Part shown: piece by piece, positions 32,510 to 44,097 of the stretch
Position numbering within the stretch: position 1 is the stretch's first letter
Layout: every line of letters starts with the position of its first letter
Origin: Bufo bufo
Lineage: Eukaryota; Chordata; Amphibia; Anura; Bufonidae
Direction of reading: 5' to 3'
Assembly: GCF_905171765.1 (NCBI RefSeq)
Contig: NC_053391.1
Location: 149,859,917 to 149,923,916 of the forward strand
Length of the DNA stretch: 64,000 nt
Made by a program: the position numbers and the translations under genes
Notes under the pieces: generated by a model
What the model was told of the DNA's origin: nothing
Database searches by the model: none
Seen by the model: only the letters and a program-made list of their open reading frames with translations

Positions 32510-33270
32510 CTGTGTGTCAGGGGCATTTTTTATGTCAACGGTGTGATCCGTGAATTGTGTGATCTGCACTTCAATACCTTGTGTGGTTGGCAGGCCCAGA
32601 TATAGGGAAAAAATTATAATACAGAAAACACAATTTTTTCCCCATAATCTATCCACATTTTTGCTGTCAACAGTGTAATTCGTGAATTGCGTGATTTGCG
32701 GTTCAACACCTTGTGAGGTTGTCAGGCCCATATATAGGGAAAAATTTAAAATACAGAAAACTATTTATCTCCCATAATTTATCCACATTTTTGCTGTCAA
32801 CAGTGTAATCCGTGAATTGCATGATCTGCGCTTCAACACCTTGTGTGGTTGTCAGGCCCATATATAGGGAAAAATGTAAAATACAGAATACAATTTTTCT
32901 CCCATAATCTGCCCACATTTTTGCTGTCAACAGTGTAATCTGTGAATTGTGTGATCTGCGCTTCAATACCTTGTGTGGTTGTCAGGCCCATATATAGGGA
33001 AAAATTTTAAATACAGAAAACAATTTTTCTCCCATAATCTATCCCGATTTTTGCTGTCAACGGTGTAATCCGTGAATTGTGTGATCTGTGCTTCAAAACC
33101 TTGTGTGGTTGTCAGGCCCATATATAGGGAAAAATTTTAAATACAGAAAACTATTTTTTCCCATAATCTATCCACATTTTTTCTGTCAACGGTGTAATCC
33201 GTGAATTGTGTCATCTGTGCTTCAACACCTTGTGTGGTTGTCAGTCCCAGATATAGTGAAAAATATAAAT
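32510..33270 (+). repeat. 130-bp tandem array, leader of family-D hAT
   Basis: About six copies at an exact 130-bp spacing (for example 32641, 32771, 32901 and 33031) with CCCATAATCTATCCACATTT, TTGCTGTCAACAGTGTAATC, GTGATCTGCGCTTCAACACC and TATATAGGGAAAAAT. Minus-strand open frames in it simply repeat with the unit. Confidence 0.9.
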
Positions 33271-33451
33271 ATAAATATAATCTACATCAGAAAACAGTGT
33301 CTGTACTGCAGATTCAAAAATTTCTGGGCCTAAAAAAGTGTCCATATTCTGTGGTGTTCTGTGACATATACTGTCCTGCATCTGAAAACTGTGTCTTTAG
33401 CATACAGTAAAAAAATCTGCACCACATCTAGTGACAAAACCATTAATATGA

Positions 33452-36400
33452 GGAAGAAGGTGAGCACTAAGGGACAGGGAAGTGGGTGTGATGCTGATGG
33501 TGCACGCAGAGGCTGTGGCCCTTGGCGCAAAAAAAACATTCACCGTACCCAGCTTCATATCCAACTTAGCTGGGCTGCGCAGGACAACACTGTCCAAGTC
33601 GGACCAGTGCGAACAGTTGATCGGTTGGATTGCTGAAGATAATGCTTCCAGTCGGTTAAGCCCCACCCTCTCTTCCACCAAGTCCAGTCGCTGTAGCTAA
33701 GAGTCTGGTCAACCGAATCCTCACTCTGATCATCTTTCCTCCCACCATGGAGAGGCTTGCCAAACGAGTGATCCCACACTCGGATATTCCGAGGAGCTCC
33801 TTCCAGCTCCACTATTACATTTGGCCCTCGCGCCCAGCACACTTGAAGAGGGACCTGAGATATTGTGGCCTGATTCTCAACCTCTTGAGCCTTCACAGTC
33901 TCAAGAAGATGACGGTGGTGAACGACAATCATTCATTCACGAGGTGGATGATGATGAGACACAGTTGTCAATCACTGAGGTTGTGGTTAGGTCAAGTCAG
34001 GAGGATGAGCAGAGTGAGGAAGTGGAAGAGGAGGTGGTTGACGATGAGGTCACTGACCCAACATAGGAAGGTGAAAAGCCAAGCGAGGACAGCAGTACAG
34101 AGGGTGAGGGATCCACAGCACCGCAACAGGCTGGAAGAGGCAGTGGGGTTTCAAAAGGGAGAATTTAGCCCACACAAACACGCCCGCAACTGTTACACTT
34201 AGCACCACAATGCGTAAATCTACCTTGCCAAGTGGTAGGTGTTCCGCAGTATGGCGCTTTTTTGATGAAAGTGCAGACAACAATAGAGTGGTAGTTTGTA
34301 ACCTGTGCTGTACCAAAATGAGCCAGGGCGTAAACACTAGCAACCTCACCACCACCAGCATGATCCGCCACATGGCATCCAAGCACCCTAATAAGTAGGC
34401 CAAACGCCTGGGTCCACAATCTGGGTCTGCAGGTCACACCACTGCCTCCTCTTCCCCTGTGTTACGCACTGCTGGCCAATCCCCTGTCGAAGGCGCAGGC
34501 CCGGATGCCCCTTGCACTGCACCTGGACATTTGCATGAACCATCAGCAACAACATGTCCAAATGTCCATAACACAGTCATTTGAACGCAAGCACAAATAC
34601 CCACCCACCCACAGGCCATAGCACTAAATGCGCAACTTTCGAAATTACTGGCCCTTGAAATGTTTCCATTTAGGCTTGTGGACACTGAGGCCTTCCCTCG
34701 GTACGCAGTCCCCAGCCACCATTATTTTTCACGGTGTGCCGTGCCCGCCTTTCAGCAGCATGTGTCCCAGAACATCACTCGTGCCCTGATCAACGCAGTT
34801 ACTGGGAAGGTCCACTTCACCACGGACACATAGACAAGTGCTGGTGGCCAGGGACGCTACATTTCCCTGACCGCACACTGGGTGAATGTTGTGGAGGCCC
34901 GGAGTGAGTCATACCCTGGGATGGCACAGGTGCTACCCACTCCTAGAATTGCGGGCCCTACGTCCATCAGGGTCTCCGTCAGCAGCTATGTTACTAGCTC
35001 CAACCCCCTCTTCTCCTCCTCTGCCGCCTCCTCCTCCACTTCCACCTCCAGCAGCAGTCAGCCATCAGTCACTAGCTGGAAGCAGTGTAGCACTGCTGTG
35101 GGTAAGCATCAACAGGCCGTGCTGAAGCTGATCTGCTTAGCGGACAAACAACACACTGCAGCAGAGCTGTGGCAGGGTATAAGGGACCAGACCGAGCTGT
35201 GGCTCTCGCCACTCAACCTACAACCAGGCATGGTTTTGCCTGACAAAGGCCGTAACTTGGTGGCAGCTTTGGAGCTTGGCAACGTGACACACATCCCATG
35301 CCTAGCCCATATCTTAAACTTAGTGGTTCAGTGGTTTATCAAAACCTACCCCAATTTGCCAGAGCTACTAGTTAAGGCGTGTGTGCCCATTTTTCTGCAA
35401 GTCGTCCACAGCTTCAGTCGGTCTGTCAACACTGCAGGAGCGCTTGCAGCTTCCAGCTCACCGACTGTTATGTGACGTGAGCACCCGCTAGAACTCTACA
35501 TTCCACATGTTGGCCAGGCTTTATGACCAGCAGAGGGCAGTTGTGGAATACCAGCTGCAACATGGTTGTCACCTTTCTAGTTAACTGCCACTATTCACAA
35601 GCAAGGAGTAGGTATTGATGTCAGACCTCTGTGAGGTTTTAAAAAATTTGATAATTCCACACAGATGGTTAGTGGCGAATGGCGATAAAGCTATTATCAG
35701 CGTAACCATCCCACTGCTGTGTCTACACAAGCGATCGCTGCTCACAATTAAGGACGACGCTCTGAATGTGGCAGATGAGGAAATGGGAGAGGACATTACA
35801 CAGGGTGATAGCCAGCCTACCCTTAGTTTGTCTTATCAGCGCAAATCGGACCATGAAGAGGAGGAGGAGGAGCTGGAGACAGTTGCCTCTGCTACAGAGG
35901 GTATTACCCATCAAACTTTATTCCATCTGTTCAGCGTGGATGGGCAGAAGAGGAGGAGGATGAGGAGATGGAGAGTCCTCCTGATGTCGACATCAACGTC
36001 TTGCCTGTTGGTACTCTGGCACACATGGCTGACTTCATGTTAGGCTGCCTTTCCAGCGACCCTCGCGTTATACGCATTTTAGATAACACAGATTACTGGG
36101 TGTTCACCCTTCTTGAACCCCGCTACAAAGAGAACTTCTCATCTCTCGTTTCTGTGGTGGAGAGGACGAGTAAAATGGTGCAATACCATAAGGTACTTGT
36201 TGGCGGCATAGTTCGTACTTCCTTAGGCAACCGAGGAAGGGAGACAAGGGGAACATACAGCAGTTCCAACAAATGCAGGGCAACACTCTTCAAGGCATGG
36301 GACACTTTCATGACACCCCGCCAGCAACCTCACCCTGAAGCAGGGCCTAGTGGTACAAAGAGGGAAAAGTTTTTGAAGATAGGAATGCATAGCAGACCGT

Positions 36401-36640
36401 GTCAGCGTCCAAAATGATCCCTCAATGCCTTACAACTACTGGGTGTCCAAGCTGGACACGTTGCACAAACTTGCGCTCTACCCCTTGAAGGTGCTGGCCT
36501 GCCCTGCAGCCAGCGTTTTTTTTGTCTGAGCGTGTATTTAGTGCTGCTGGTGGCATTATAACAGATAAGCGTATCTTCTTGTCCACTGGCAATGCTGACA
36601 GGTTGACTCAAATTAACAAGGAAGGGGGGGGTTGTGCGTA
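33452..36640 (+). pseudogene. hAT transposase, BED finger type, family D, broken
   Basis: N-terminus MRKKVSTKGQGSG at about 33448, then in shifting frames WIAEDNASSRLSPTLSS and an acidic stretch (EEVEEEVVDDEV, about 34050). The BED finger is intact at 34240-34395: VVVCNLCC and MIRHMASKHP. The first catalytic motif reads HFTTDT-stop-TS at about 34825, so the tryptophan is a stop. The second is LPDKGRNLVAAL (about 35245), with the usual DNG changed to DKG. PCLAHILNLVVQ follows, then TDYWVFTLLEPRYKENF (about 36110). The dimerisation block (about 36500-36600) is split by a frameshift at a T run: LACPAA, then LSERVFSAAGGIITDKR. With several further stops it cannot make an active enzyme. Confidence 0.85.
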
Positions 36641-36669
36641 TTTTTGTCAGTCTGCAAAAGTAGCGTCCA

Positions 36670-37520
36670 ACTCGGACAACGGGCCCATATAATTTTGTAC
36701 TAAATGATTTGCCAAGCATCTCAAATTTATTAGCATAGCATTTGCACCAGAATACTTTTTATTATTTTGCCATTATTGTACTTTATTTGGTTTGCAGAGT
36801 GCTGTTGCATTGTATATTTTTTTTCATTTATGCTTTCAGCCATGGATGTGCTGACTGACCCCCAATTTTTCTTTGCAGTTTGTATTGGAGGTGTGGCTGA
36901 CTCTGTTGGTCGTGCACTCCTGATTAACCTGTCTGCCCTATAGGCTGATTTTAATTAGTATAGCTATAAAGCTGTAGCCTACTGTATGTATTGGAGGCCA
37001 TTTGGCTGTAGCCTCCCTGTATGTATTGGAGGCCATTTGGGCACCAGGTAAGGTGAAATACAGAGTGGGCGCAGCATGCTAGTGGAACCTGCATTCCTTG
37101 AACAAAATGGAGGCCGGCACCTGCATCCCCTGAATATAATGGAGGCCATTTTGGCACCATAAGAAGGATATATAATGTGGGCTCGGCATGCATGTGGAAC
37201 CTGCATTCCCTGAATGTAATGGAGGCCAGTATGGCACCAGTTAATGTGGTATTTAGTGTTAGGTTCCTGTCTTACTGAGATCGCCTTGACATTTGGCAGA
37301 CCGGCCCAAATCATTTTGTACAAAATTATTTGCCAAGCATCTCAAATTTATTGGCGTAGCATTTGCACCAGATTACTTTCTATTATTTTGGCATTATTGT
37401 ACTTTATTTGGTTTGCTGGGTGCTGTTGCATTGTATATTTTTTTGCATTTATGCTTTCAGCCATGGCAACGTGCACCTGCGCACTGGATGTGCTGACTGA
37501 CCCCCAATTTTTCTTTGCAA
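36670..37520 (+). repeat. Duplicated 3' region of family-D hAT
   Basis: The segment 36690-36880 (TTTGCCAAGCATCTCAAATT, ATTATTGTACTTTATTTGGT, GTGCTGTTGCATTGTATATT, GATGTGCTGACTGACCCCCA) recurs at 37325-37520. Between them (36950-37245) lie short repeats of about 45-60 bp around AATGGAGGCCATTTTGGCACC and GGAACCTGCATTCC. No coding domain recognised. Confidence 0.75.
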
Positions 37521-38761
37521 CTCGGACAACATGGTTCCCAGCAGCGACCTGGGAGTCCAAGATGCATCCAGACTTCGTCCCCATGGTGTTCCGGATCCAT
37601 TTTGGTGGTGTTTCTGTCACTTTCTGACCTTTTCCAATGGACCAGACCCCCTACCATCTTCAGAGCAGGGGGTGCCTTGTTGTCTGCCATTGACTTCCAT
37701 TATACTCGGGGGCTTGGCCGAGCACACAAATATAGCAATGTGTTCGGGCCGAACACCCGAATACTTTGATGCTCGATCATCACTAATAGGTATATCTCAG
37801 CTATGAGAGACATAATGAGAAAAAAAAAAATCCAGAACATCACATTGTCTGACTTTTAAAGAATTTATTAGCAAATTATGGTGGAAAATAAGTATTTGGT
37901 CAATAACAAAAGTTAATCTCAATACTTTGTTATATACCCTTTGTTGGCAATGACAGAGGTCAAACATTTTCTGTAAGTCTTCACAAGGTTTTCACACACT
38001 GTTGCTGGTATTTTGGCCCATTACTCCATGCAGATCTCCTCTAGAGCAGTGATGTTTTGGGGCTGTCGCTGGGCAACACAGACTTTCAACTCCCTCCAAA
38101 GGTTTTCTATGGTTTTCTATGGGGTTGAGATCTGGAGACTGGCTAGGCCACTAAATGACATTGAAATGCTTCTTACGATGCCACTTCTTCGTTGCCAGGG
38201 CGGTGTGTTTTGGATTATTGTCATGCTGAAAGACCCAGCCATGTTTCATCTTCAATGCCCTTGCTGATGAAAGGAGGTTTTCACTCAAAATCTCACGATA
38301 CATGGCCCCATTCATTCTTTCCTTTACACGGATCAGTCGTCCTGGTCCCTTTGCAGAAGAACAGCCCCAAAGCATGATGTTTCCACCCCTACTGCCTAAC
38401 AGTAGGTTTGGTGTTCTTTGGATGCAACTCAGCATTCTTTCTCCTCCAAACACGACGAGTTGAGTTTTTACCAAAAAGTTCTACTTTGGTTTCATCTGAC
38501 CATATGACATTCTGACAATCCTCTTCTGGATCATCCAAATGCTCTCTAGCAAACTTCAGATGGGCCCGGACCAGTACTGGCTTAAGCAGGGGGACATGTC
38601 TGGCATTGCAGGATTTGAGACCCTGGCGGCGTAGTGTGTTTCTGATGGTAGCCTTTGTTACTTTGGTCCCAGCTCTTTGCAGGTCATTCACTAGATCCCC
38701 CCGTGTGGCTCTGGGATTTTTGCTCACCATTCTTGTGATCATTTTGACCCCACGGGGTAAG

Positions 38762-41040
38762 TGTCACGTCCTTTGGTTTGCGCTGTGACACTGTTGCGGT
38801 TGCCCGCGGCAACGTGTTGCTGTGAGAGCATGCAGTGGCAGTGTCTTGGCCTTCTGGGTGATTGCCGTGACATGGTTGTCACGCATGCTGTTGCCGGTGG
38901 TAACATGTGGTTTAGTATGCTTGTGTGTGCACTTCCCCTTTAAGTTGTAGCCTTCCCTTGTCTGGTGTTGGAAGGGTTAACTCCCTTCCTAGTGTTTTGT
39001 GAATACTGGGTTTATGTGTGTGTGGGTGTGGCTGCATGGGCTATTTAGTCTCTGCTGGATGCTTGAAGCCCAGTGTTCCTCCAGCCTTGGTGTATGCTGG
39101 TAGTTGTTTGGTCCATCTGTCCAGTGAGGGCCACCCTTGTGGTCATCAATGTTATCACGGTGTATCCTTCCCTTCCTGTCCCTTTTATGTATGGAGTGGG
39201 TTTTGATCAGGGTGTTGGTATGTCTATTTTTGGTGTTACATGTCTGGTAGTGTTTGGTGTCCAGCATGTTGTTTAGACATTCCCCTGTTTCACATTTATT
39301 GCAGCTATGAGTGTCCTGGGTCCCTGTGTGGTTTGTGGTGTGTGCTGTGTCCTTTGATGTTGGTGTGGACACTAGCACTTGTGCAAGGGTTCCAGTCAGT
39401 TTGTCTGGTTTCACTTACCTGCCATCTCCATATGCTGTATGTGTTCCCCTCTGCTTGCAGCCTGGTCTTAGTTAGAGACTCCTGTTCCTCTGTGTTGAGG
39501 ATGAACAGGTAGTCTCTCCCCTGCTCCTATGTGAGGGATTTCCAGGATGTCTCAGGATATTAGGTATCCCGTGTATGAGCCGTCCTACCATCGGGGTCCG
39601 TTCATACGTTGAGGAGTCAGGGAGAGGATTAGGGATGTTGTAGGAAATGACCTGCTCCCTTATTACTTCTTTTGGCCAGGCTGATCCCTTTTACCCTTTG
39701 ACACCGCACGGTGGGGGGTTTCCTTGGATCCCATGGATTGAATCCCATGGATTGAAAGATGAAAAATAGCATGGGTTTACTTCAGGGAGATCATGTCAAA
39801 CTAATTTTTTTTTGATTGGGTGACTAAAACAATAGATGGTGGAGGTGCAGTAGACATCGCTTATCTAGACTTCAGTAAGGCTTTCGATACTGTCCCACAC
39901 AGAAGGCTTATCAATAAATTGCAGTCTTTGGGCTTGGACTCCCATATTGTTGAATGGATTAGGCAGTGGCTGAGGGACAGGCAACAGAGGGTTGTAGTCA
40001 ATGGAGTATATTCAGACCAAGGTCTTGTTACCAGTGGGGTACCTCAGGGATCTGTTCTGGGAACCATATTGTTTAATATCTTTATCAGCGAAATTGCAGA
40101 AGGCCTCGATGGTAAGGTGTGTCTTTTTGCTGATGACACAAAGATTTGTAACAGGGTTGATGTTCCTGGAGGGATACACCAAATGGAAAAGGATTTAGGA
40201 AAACTAGAGGAATGGTAAAAAATCTGGCAACTAAAATTTTATGTGGATAAGTGGAAGATAATGCACCTGGGGCGTAAAAACCCAAGAGCAGAATATAAAA
40301 TCAGTGATACAGTCCTAACCTCAGTATCTGAGGAAAGGGATTTAGGGGTCATTATTTCAGAAGACTTAAAGGTAGGCAGACAATGTCATAGAGCAGCAGG
40401 AAATGCTAGCAGAATACTTGGGTGTATAGGGAGAGGAATTACCCGTAGAAAGAGGGAGGTGCTCATGCCGCTCTACAGAGCACTAGTGAGACCTCATTTG
40501 GAGTATTGTGCTCAGTACTGGAGACCATATCTCCAGAAGGATATTGATACTTTGGAGAGAGTTCAGAGAAGAGCTACTGGTACATTGATTGCAGGATAAA
40601 ACTTACCAGGAAAGATTAAAGGACCTTAACATGTATAGCTTGGAAGAAAGACGAGACAGAGAGGATATGATAGAAACTTTTAAATACATAAAGGGAATCA
40701 ACAAGGTAAAAGAGGAGAGAATATTTAAAAGAAGAAAAACTGCTACAAGAGGACATCGTTTTAAATTAGAGGGGCAAAGGTTTAAAAGTAATATCAGGAA
40801 GTAATACTTTACTGAGAGAGTAGTGGATGCATGGAATAGCCTTCCTGCAGAAGTGGTAGCTGCAAATACAGTAAAGGAGTTTAAGCATGCATGGGATAGG
40901 CATAAGGCCATCCTTCATATAAGATAGGGCCAGGGGCTCTCCATAGTACTCAGTATATTGGGCAGACTAGATGGGCCAAATGGTTCTTATGTGCCCACAC
41001 ATTCTATGTTTCTATGTTTCCTTCACTCCCCGCCGTGACA
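38762..41040. mobile_element. Solo LTR-like element in Tc1, carrying a CR1
   Basis: Begins TGTCACGTCC and ends CCGCCGTGACA, so it has TG...CA ends with short inverted repeats TGTCACG/CGTGACA. It is flanked by GTAAG at 38757-38761 and 41041-41045. A 5-bp duplication with TG/CA ends is typical of LTR retrotransposons. Minus the CR1 it is about 1.0 kb and no gag, protease or polymerase is present, hence a solo LTR is inferred. The Tc1 coding sequence joins cleanly across it (CCACGGGGTAAGATCTTG). Confidence 0.7.
39726..41015 (+). pseudogene. CR1-type LINE, 5'-truncated, second subfamily
   Basis: The reverse transcriptase part is readable: YLDFSKAFDTVPHRRLINK, VTSGVPQGSVLGTILFN and CLFADDTKI (about 40125), then a stop replacing W in KLEEW-KIW near 40218. 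It continues with DKWKIMHLGRKNPRAEY, SEERDLGVIISEDLK and LVRPHLEYCAQYWRPYLQKD, breaks frame near 40595, and runs to TTRGHRFKLEGQRFK near 40790. The 3' tail is TATTGGGCAGACTAGATGG then TTCTATGT repeats. GTTTCCTT flanks both sides (39718-39725, 41016-41023). It is distinct from the 13394 subfamily in sequence and tail, and is dead. Confidence 0.85.
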
Positions 41041-42335
41041 GTAAGATCTTGCGTGGAGCCCCAGATCAAGGAAGATTATCAGTGATGATGTATGTCTTCC
41101 ATTTTCTAATAATTGCTCCCACAGTTGATTTCTTCACCCCAAGCTGCTTGCCCAAGGCAGATTCAATGTTCCCAGCCTGGGCAGGTCTACAATTTTGTTT
41201 CTGGTGTCCTTCGACAGCTCTTTGTTCTTGGCCATAGTTTGGAGTGTGACCGTTTGAGGTTGTGGACAGGTGTCTTTTATACTGATAACAAGTTCAAACA
41301 GGTGCCATTAATACAGGTAACGAGTGTAGGACAGAGGAGCCTCTTAAAGAAGAAGTTACAGGTCTGTGAGAGCCAGAAATCTTGCTTGTTTGTAGGTGAC
41401 CAAATACTTATTTTACCAAGGAATTTACCAATTAATTCATTAGAAATCCTACAATGTGATTTCCTGTATTCTTACCCCCCATTCTGTCTCTCATAGTTGA
41501 AGTGTACCTATGATGAAAATTACAGGCCTTTCTCATCTTTTTAAGTGGGAAAACTTGCACAATTGGTGGCTGAGTAAATACTTTTTTGCCCCACTGTATT
41601 GGAATTAAACACACCCCAAAACTGTTTGTATCAGGCCACAAATTCACCCCAAAAGCAAGGATGAATGGACATACTTTTATATATTTAAAATAAATACAAC
41701 CCAAAACTGACAGCACTTTCAACCCAATAACAGATGCTAGGATTACTGCAATTACTGTTTAAAACAAGCTAAAATCTGTAGTAATGATCTTTTTAGTAAC
41801 CGCAACGTGTAATAGAATAGCTCCTATTACCCAGGCTTTACACGCCCCTATTGGACCCTGCTCTCTGCCTATAGTGTAGATAATGCCTCCCTATCCTTTC
41901 CCTACATTATGAATAATCTTTCCCTGAACAGCTCAATACATTTTTTTTATAAAGTCTTTTCTAAACACTGTCCCTAGTGCCTGCAATGTCTCCGCACAGT
42001 TCACTGTAAAATGGTGGAGACCAGGCATGAGATGGCTTTTTTATGCATCACAGGGGCTGGCTATCTGCTGATTGGCTGTCTGCATGGCATTATGGGTGCT
42101 CCCTTGTTCCCGGGCTTCTTGCTTTAACTTTGTAACATGTGCAGCAACCATTTTAGAAAAAATGTGATTCATTACTACGAAGCGCGAGGAAATTCGACTT
42201 CGTGACAAATCAAATTTTTCCTGAAATTCGGATTGAATTCTACTTCGTCAACTTCGATTCGCTCATCTCTAGTAGCTCGAATAGAACTGTAAAGGAACTG
42301 TTATGAAAAGTCCCTGCAACATTTATTCTTTACCA

Positions 42336-42414
42336 TAGTATTCAGTATATTGGGCAGACTAGATGGGCCAAATGGTTCTTATCTGCCGACACATTCTATA
42401 TTTCTATGTTTCTA
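42336..42414 (+). mobile_element. CR1 3' tail, second subfamily
   Basis: TATTGGGCAGACTAGATGG, GCCAAATGGTTCTTATCTGC and TTCTATATTTCTATGTTTCT match the last 80 bases of the CR1 at 39726-41015. A very short 5'-truncated insertion. Confidence 0.75.
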
Positions 42415-43473
42415 CCATGACTAACTCCGCATCAGTTTCGACCAAGTGCCTTTTCCATTTGAGTGGATCTACTGGCCAGCTTAGCAGCATGGCCAATGTA
42501 CCTCTCATGTACTTGAACCAGCCCTGCATGTATCTTGGATTCCAGAATTCCCCCAGTTGCAATATTATCTCAGTTGTTGGTATGCTCCTGTAGACACTCT
42601 GCACAGGAAACACAAAACCATCTCAGGTGGCTTTGAGACTGTCCTCAGACTGGTCAAGTGAGTACTCTCTAGCTTACCTATTCAGCTGCACACCTCACAC
42701 ATGTACACTGCTTCTATGACTACACACCAGCAACAATACTTCCCTGCACTTCCCTTCTGGACTGAATCACCTTCCCTGAAAACCAGGACTCCCAGGTACC
42801 TTTTGTAGGCTACAACAGTACTAGCTGCAATGAATAAGCTGAAAGTTTGACCAAACGACACAATGATCATAAATAACATACACATTGTTCAAAACAACTT
42901 GCCTATCACTACTGCATGCTTTAAAGACAGAATGAGGTAAATGACCTTCCCTTTAAGGCTCATGCGCACAGCAAAGCCATGTGTGAAAATCAGATATGGA
43001 AATACGAGGAAGACAAATGTGATGCTTCTATGGGAGATTAACTCCATACATACGTACATCGAATGGAGCACACCACAATTTATCTGTTTATTAAAACTTA
43101 GACAGGCTAATGATTTGTCACCATTCAAAATTTCTTCAGTGTTGTGGGCAACAGGAATGTCTTGCCTGCTTCACCAAAATTTTTACACCTGAATCTGGTT
43201 CTGCTATCAAATTGTTTTGGTGTTTTCTTGCAGTTTTTTTTATTATACTTTTAAATGCCTTTCATTTCTGTGTCTCTTTGTCATGAATAGTAAAATCTCT
43301 GTGCAGTTGATTTCCAGAGTTTTAAATCCTAGTGGCTTTGTTCCAGTGCATTCTGGTATTTCTGTTTCCACAGTCTTATTGTTGTTTGTTGTCTAAGGGC
43401 TCATGCAGACAGACATTGTTCGGCCCTTCAGTGAAGTGGCACCGCAAGTTGCCAAGTTTTGCAGTCTTGCAAA
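42415..43473. other. Gene-free stretch
   Basis: No coding motif, RNA gene or known repeat recognised. Moderate base composition. The open frames here are short and without domains. Confidence 0.4.
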
Positions 43474-43476
43474 TAA

Positions 43477-43899
43477 GGGCGGGTTCACATCATTAACCGT
43501 TATGAATTCCGTTTTTGTTCTCCGTTATAACATGGTTATAACAGAAAATAATGTAATCCATAAGACGGAAATCAAAACGGAAGCCTTTAAGAGGCATTCA
43601 GTTTTGATCCGTCATAATAGAAGTCTATGGGAATCATAACTGGTCCGTCTGGTTCCCGTTATGCAAGACAGAAAACAAAATCCTTTCGACAGGACTTTTT
43701 TTTTCTGTTCTGCATAATGGAAACCAGACGGATTCGTTATGATTGCCCATAGACTTCTATTATGCTGGAAAGCAAAACAGAATGCCTTTTTAAAGGTTTC
43801 CGTTTTGACTTCCATCTTATGGATTCCGTTATTTTACTTTATAACCATGTTATAACGGAAAACAAAAACGGAATTCATAACGGTGATGTGATCCCACCC
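43477..43899. mobile_element. Foldback MITE, Harbinger-like
   Basis: GGGCGGGTTCACATCA at 43477 and the inverse of GGGTGGGATCACATCA at 43899, with TAA on both sides (43474-43476, 43900-43902). The arms pair almost throughout: AACCGTTATGAATTCCG, TTATAACATGGTTATAA, ATAATAGAAGTCTATGGG and CCGTCTGGTT; hinge near 43690. TAA duplication and GGG ends suggest PIF/Harbinger. No coding. Confidence 0.75.
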
Positions 43900-44097
43900 T
43901 AACCGGTGCTGTCACACTCTACAGAGCCATAATTTGCCTGTATAAGACAAGTTAATTTTTTTTCAGCATCCAAGTCTTCACTTTTTTAAATGTGCAAAAT
44001 TCTTCTCCATTATAGGAATCTGCGGCTCTCCAAAATATCTAATGAGATTTGCTCTTCTATTTGGCTTGTATCCCTTTCCATAGACCTATAGATTATG

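Larger units (their letters stand above)
32031..37785 (+). mobile_element. Family-D hAT element inside the Tc1
   Basis: Ends TAGTGATGAGCAAGCAT (32031) and the inverse of ATGCTCGATCATCACTA (37785), flanked by ATAAGTAT (32023-32030) and ATAGGTAT (37786-37793), an 8-bp duplication with one change inside the Tc1 terminal repeat. The 5' end has CGAACA/TGTTCGG words and a hairpin ATCGGGTGCCATATAGCACCC (32229-32249). Then come a 130-bp array, a broken transposase and a duplicated 3' region. Relatives: the fragment at 63673-64000. Confidence 0.85.
37923..41240 (-). pseudogene. Tc1 transposase, interrupted
   Basis: The coding order on the minus strand starts at about 41235 with MAKNKELSKDTR-like sequence and a degraded paired-like DNA-binding region to 41046. 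It jumps over the LTR-like insertion, then continues from 38745: TRMVSKNPRATRGDLVNDLQ, TIRNTLRRQGLKSCNA and the DDE core. The catalytic residues are visible as [22 protein letters not shown] and [19 protein letters not shown] (about 38375) lies in a different frame from the upstream part, and a stop precedes WPSQSPDLNP at about 38150. The end is NKGYITKY at 37923. Normal Tc1 transposases are about 340 residues, and this one would be complete apart from these breaks. Confidence 0.85.
31937..41597 (-). mobile_element. Tc1-like element split by a hAT and an LTR-like insertion
   Basis: Ends CAGTGGGGAAAAAAAAGTAT (31937) and the inverse of CAGTGGGGCAAAAAAGTATT (to 41597), each flanked by TA. The long terminal repeats share CAGCCACCAATTGTGCAAG, GATGAGA-AGGCCTGTAATTT and TTCATCATA. 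The left repeat is cut at 32030 by a family-D hAT and resumes at 37786 with GGTATATCTCAGCTATGAGA. The transposase (minus) is cut at 38762 by an LTR-like element. Without the insertions it is about 1.6 kb, normal for Tc1. Confidence 0.85.
31597..42271. mobile_element. Non-autonomous family-A hAT, host of a Tc1 nest
   Basis: Ends TAGAGATGAGCGAAT (31597) and the inverse ATTCGCTCATCTCTA (42271), flanked by GTAGCTGG (31589-31596) and GTAGCTCG (42272-42279), an 8-bp duplication with one mismatch. The left inner sequence (31670-31930) matches 46020-46260 and the reverse of 4030-4240, while the right inner part (41830-42271) matches 60430-60865. No transposase remains outside the nested insertions; the element proper is about 1 kb. 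Confidence 0.8.

Noticed and set aside
32510..33270. CRISPR-like regular repeat spacing
   Set aside because: Units are 130 bp and repeated in full, without unique spacers; the context is a vertebrate transposon.
33397..33932. Minus-strand frames opposite the family-D transposase N-terminus
   Set aside because: Shadow frames; the plus strand carries the sequence matching other hAT N-termini.
36951..37323. Minus-strand frames with repeated PLYSGDAG/HYIQGMQ words
   Set aside because: Generated by the 45-60-bp repeats in the hAT 3' region.
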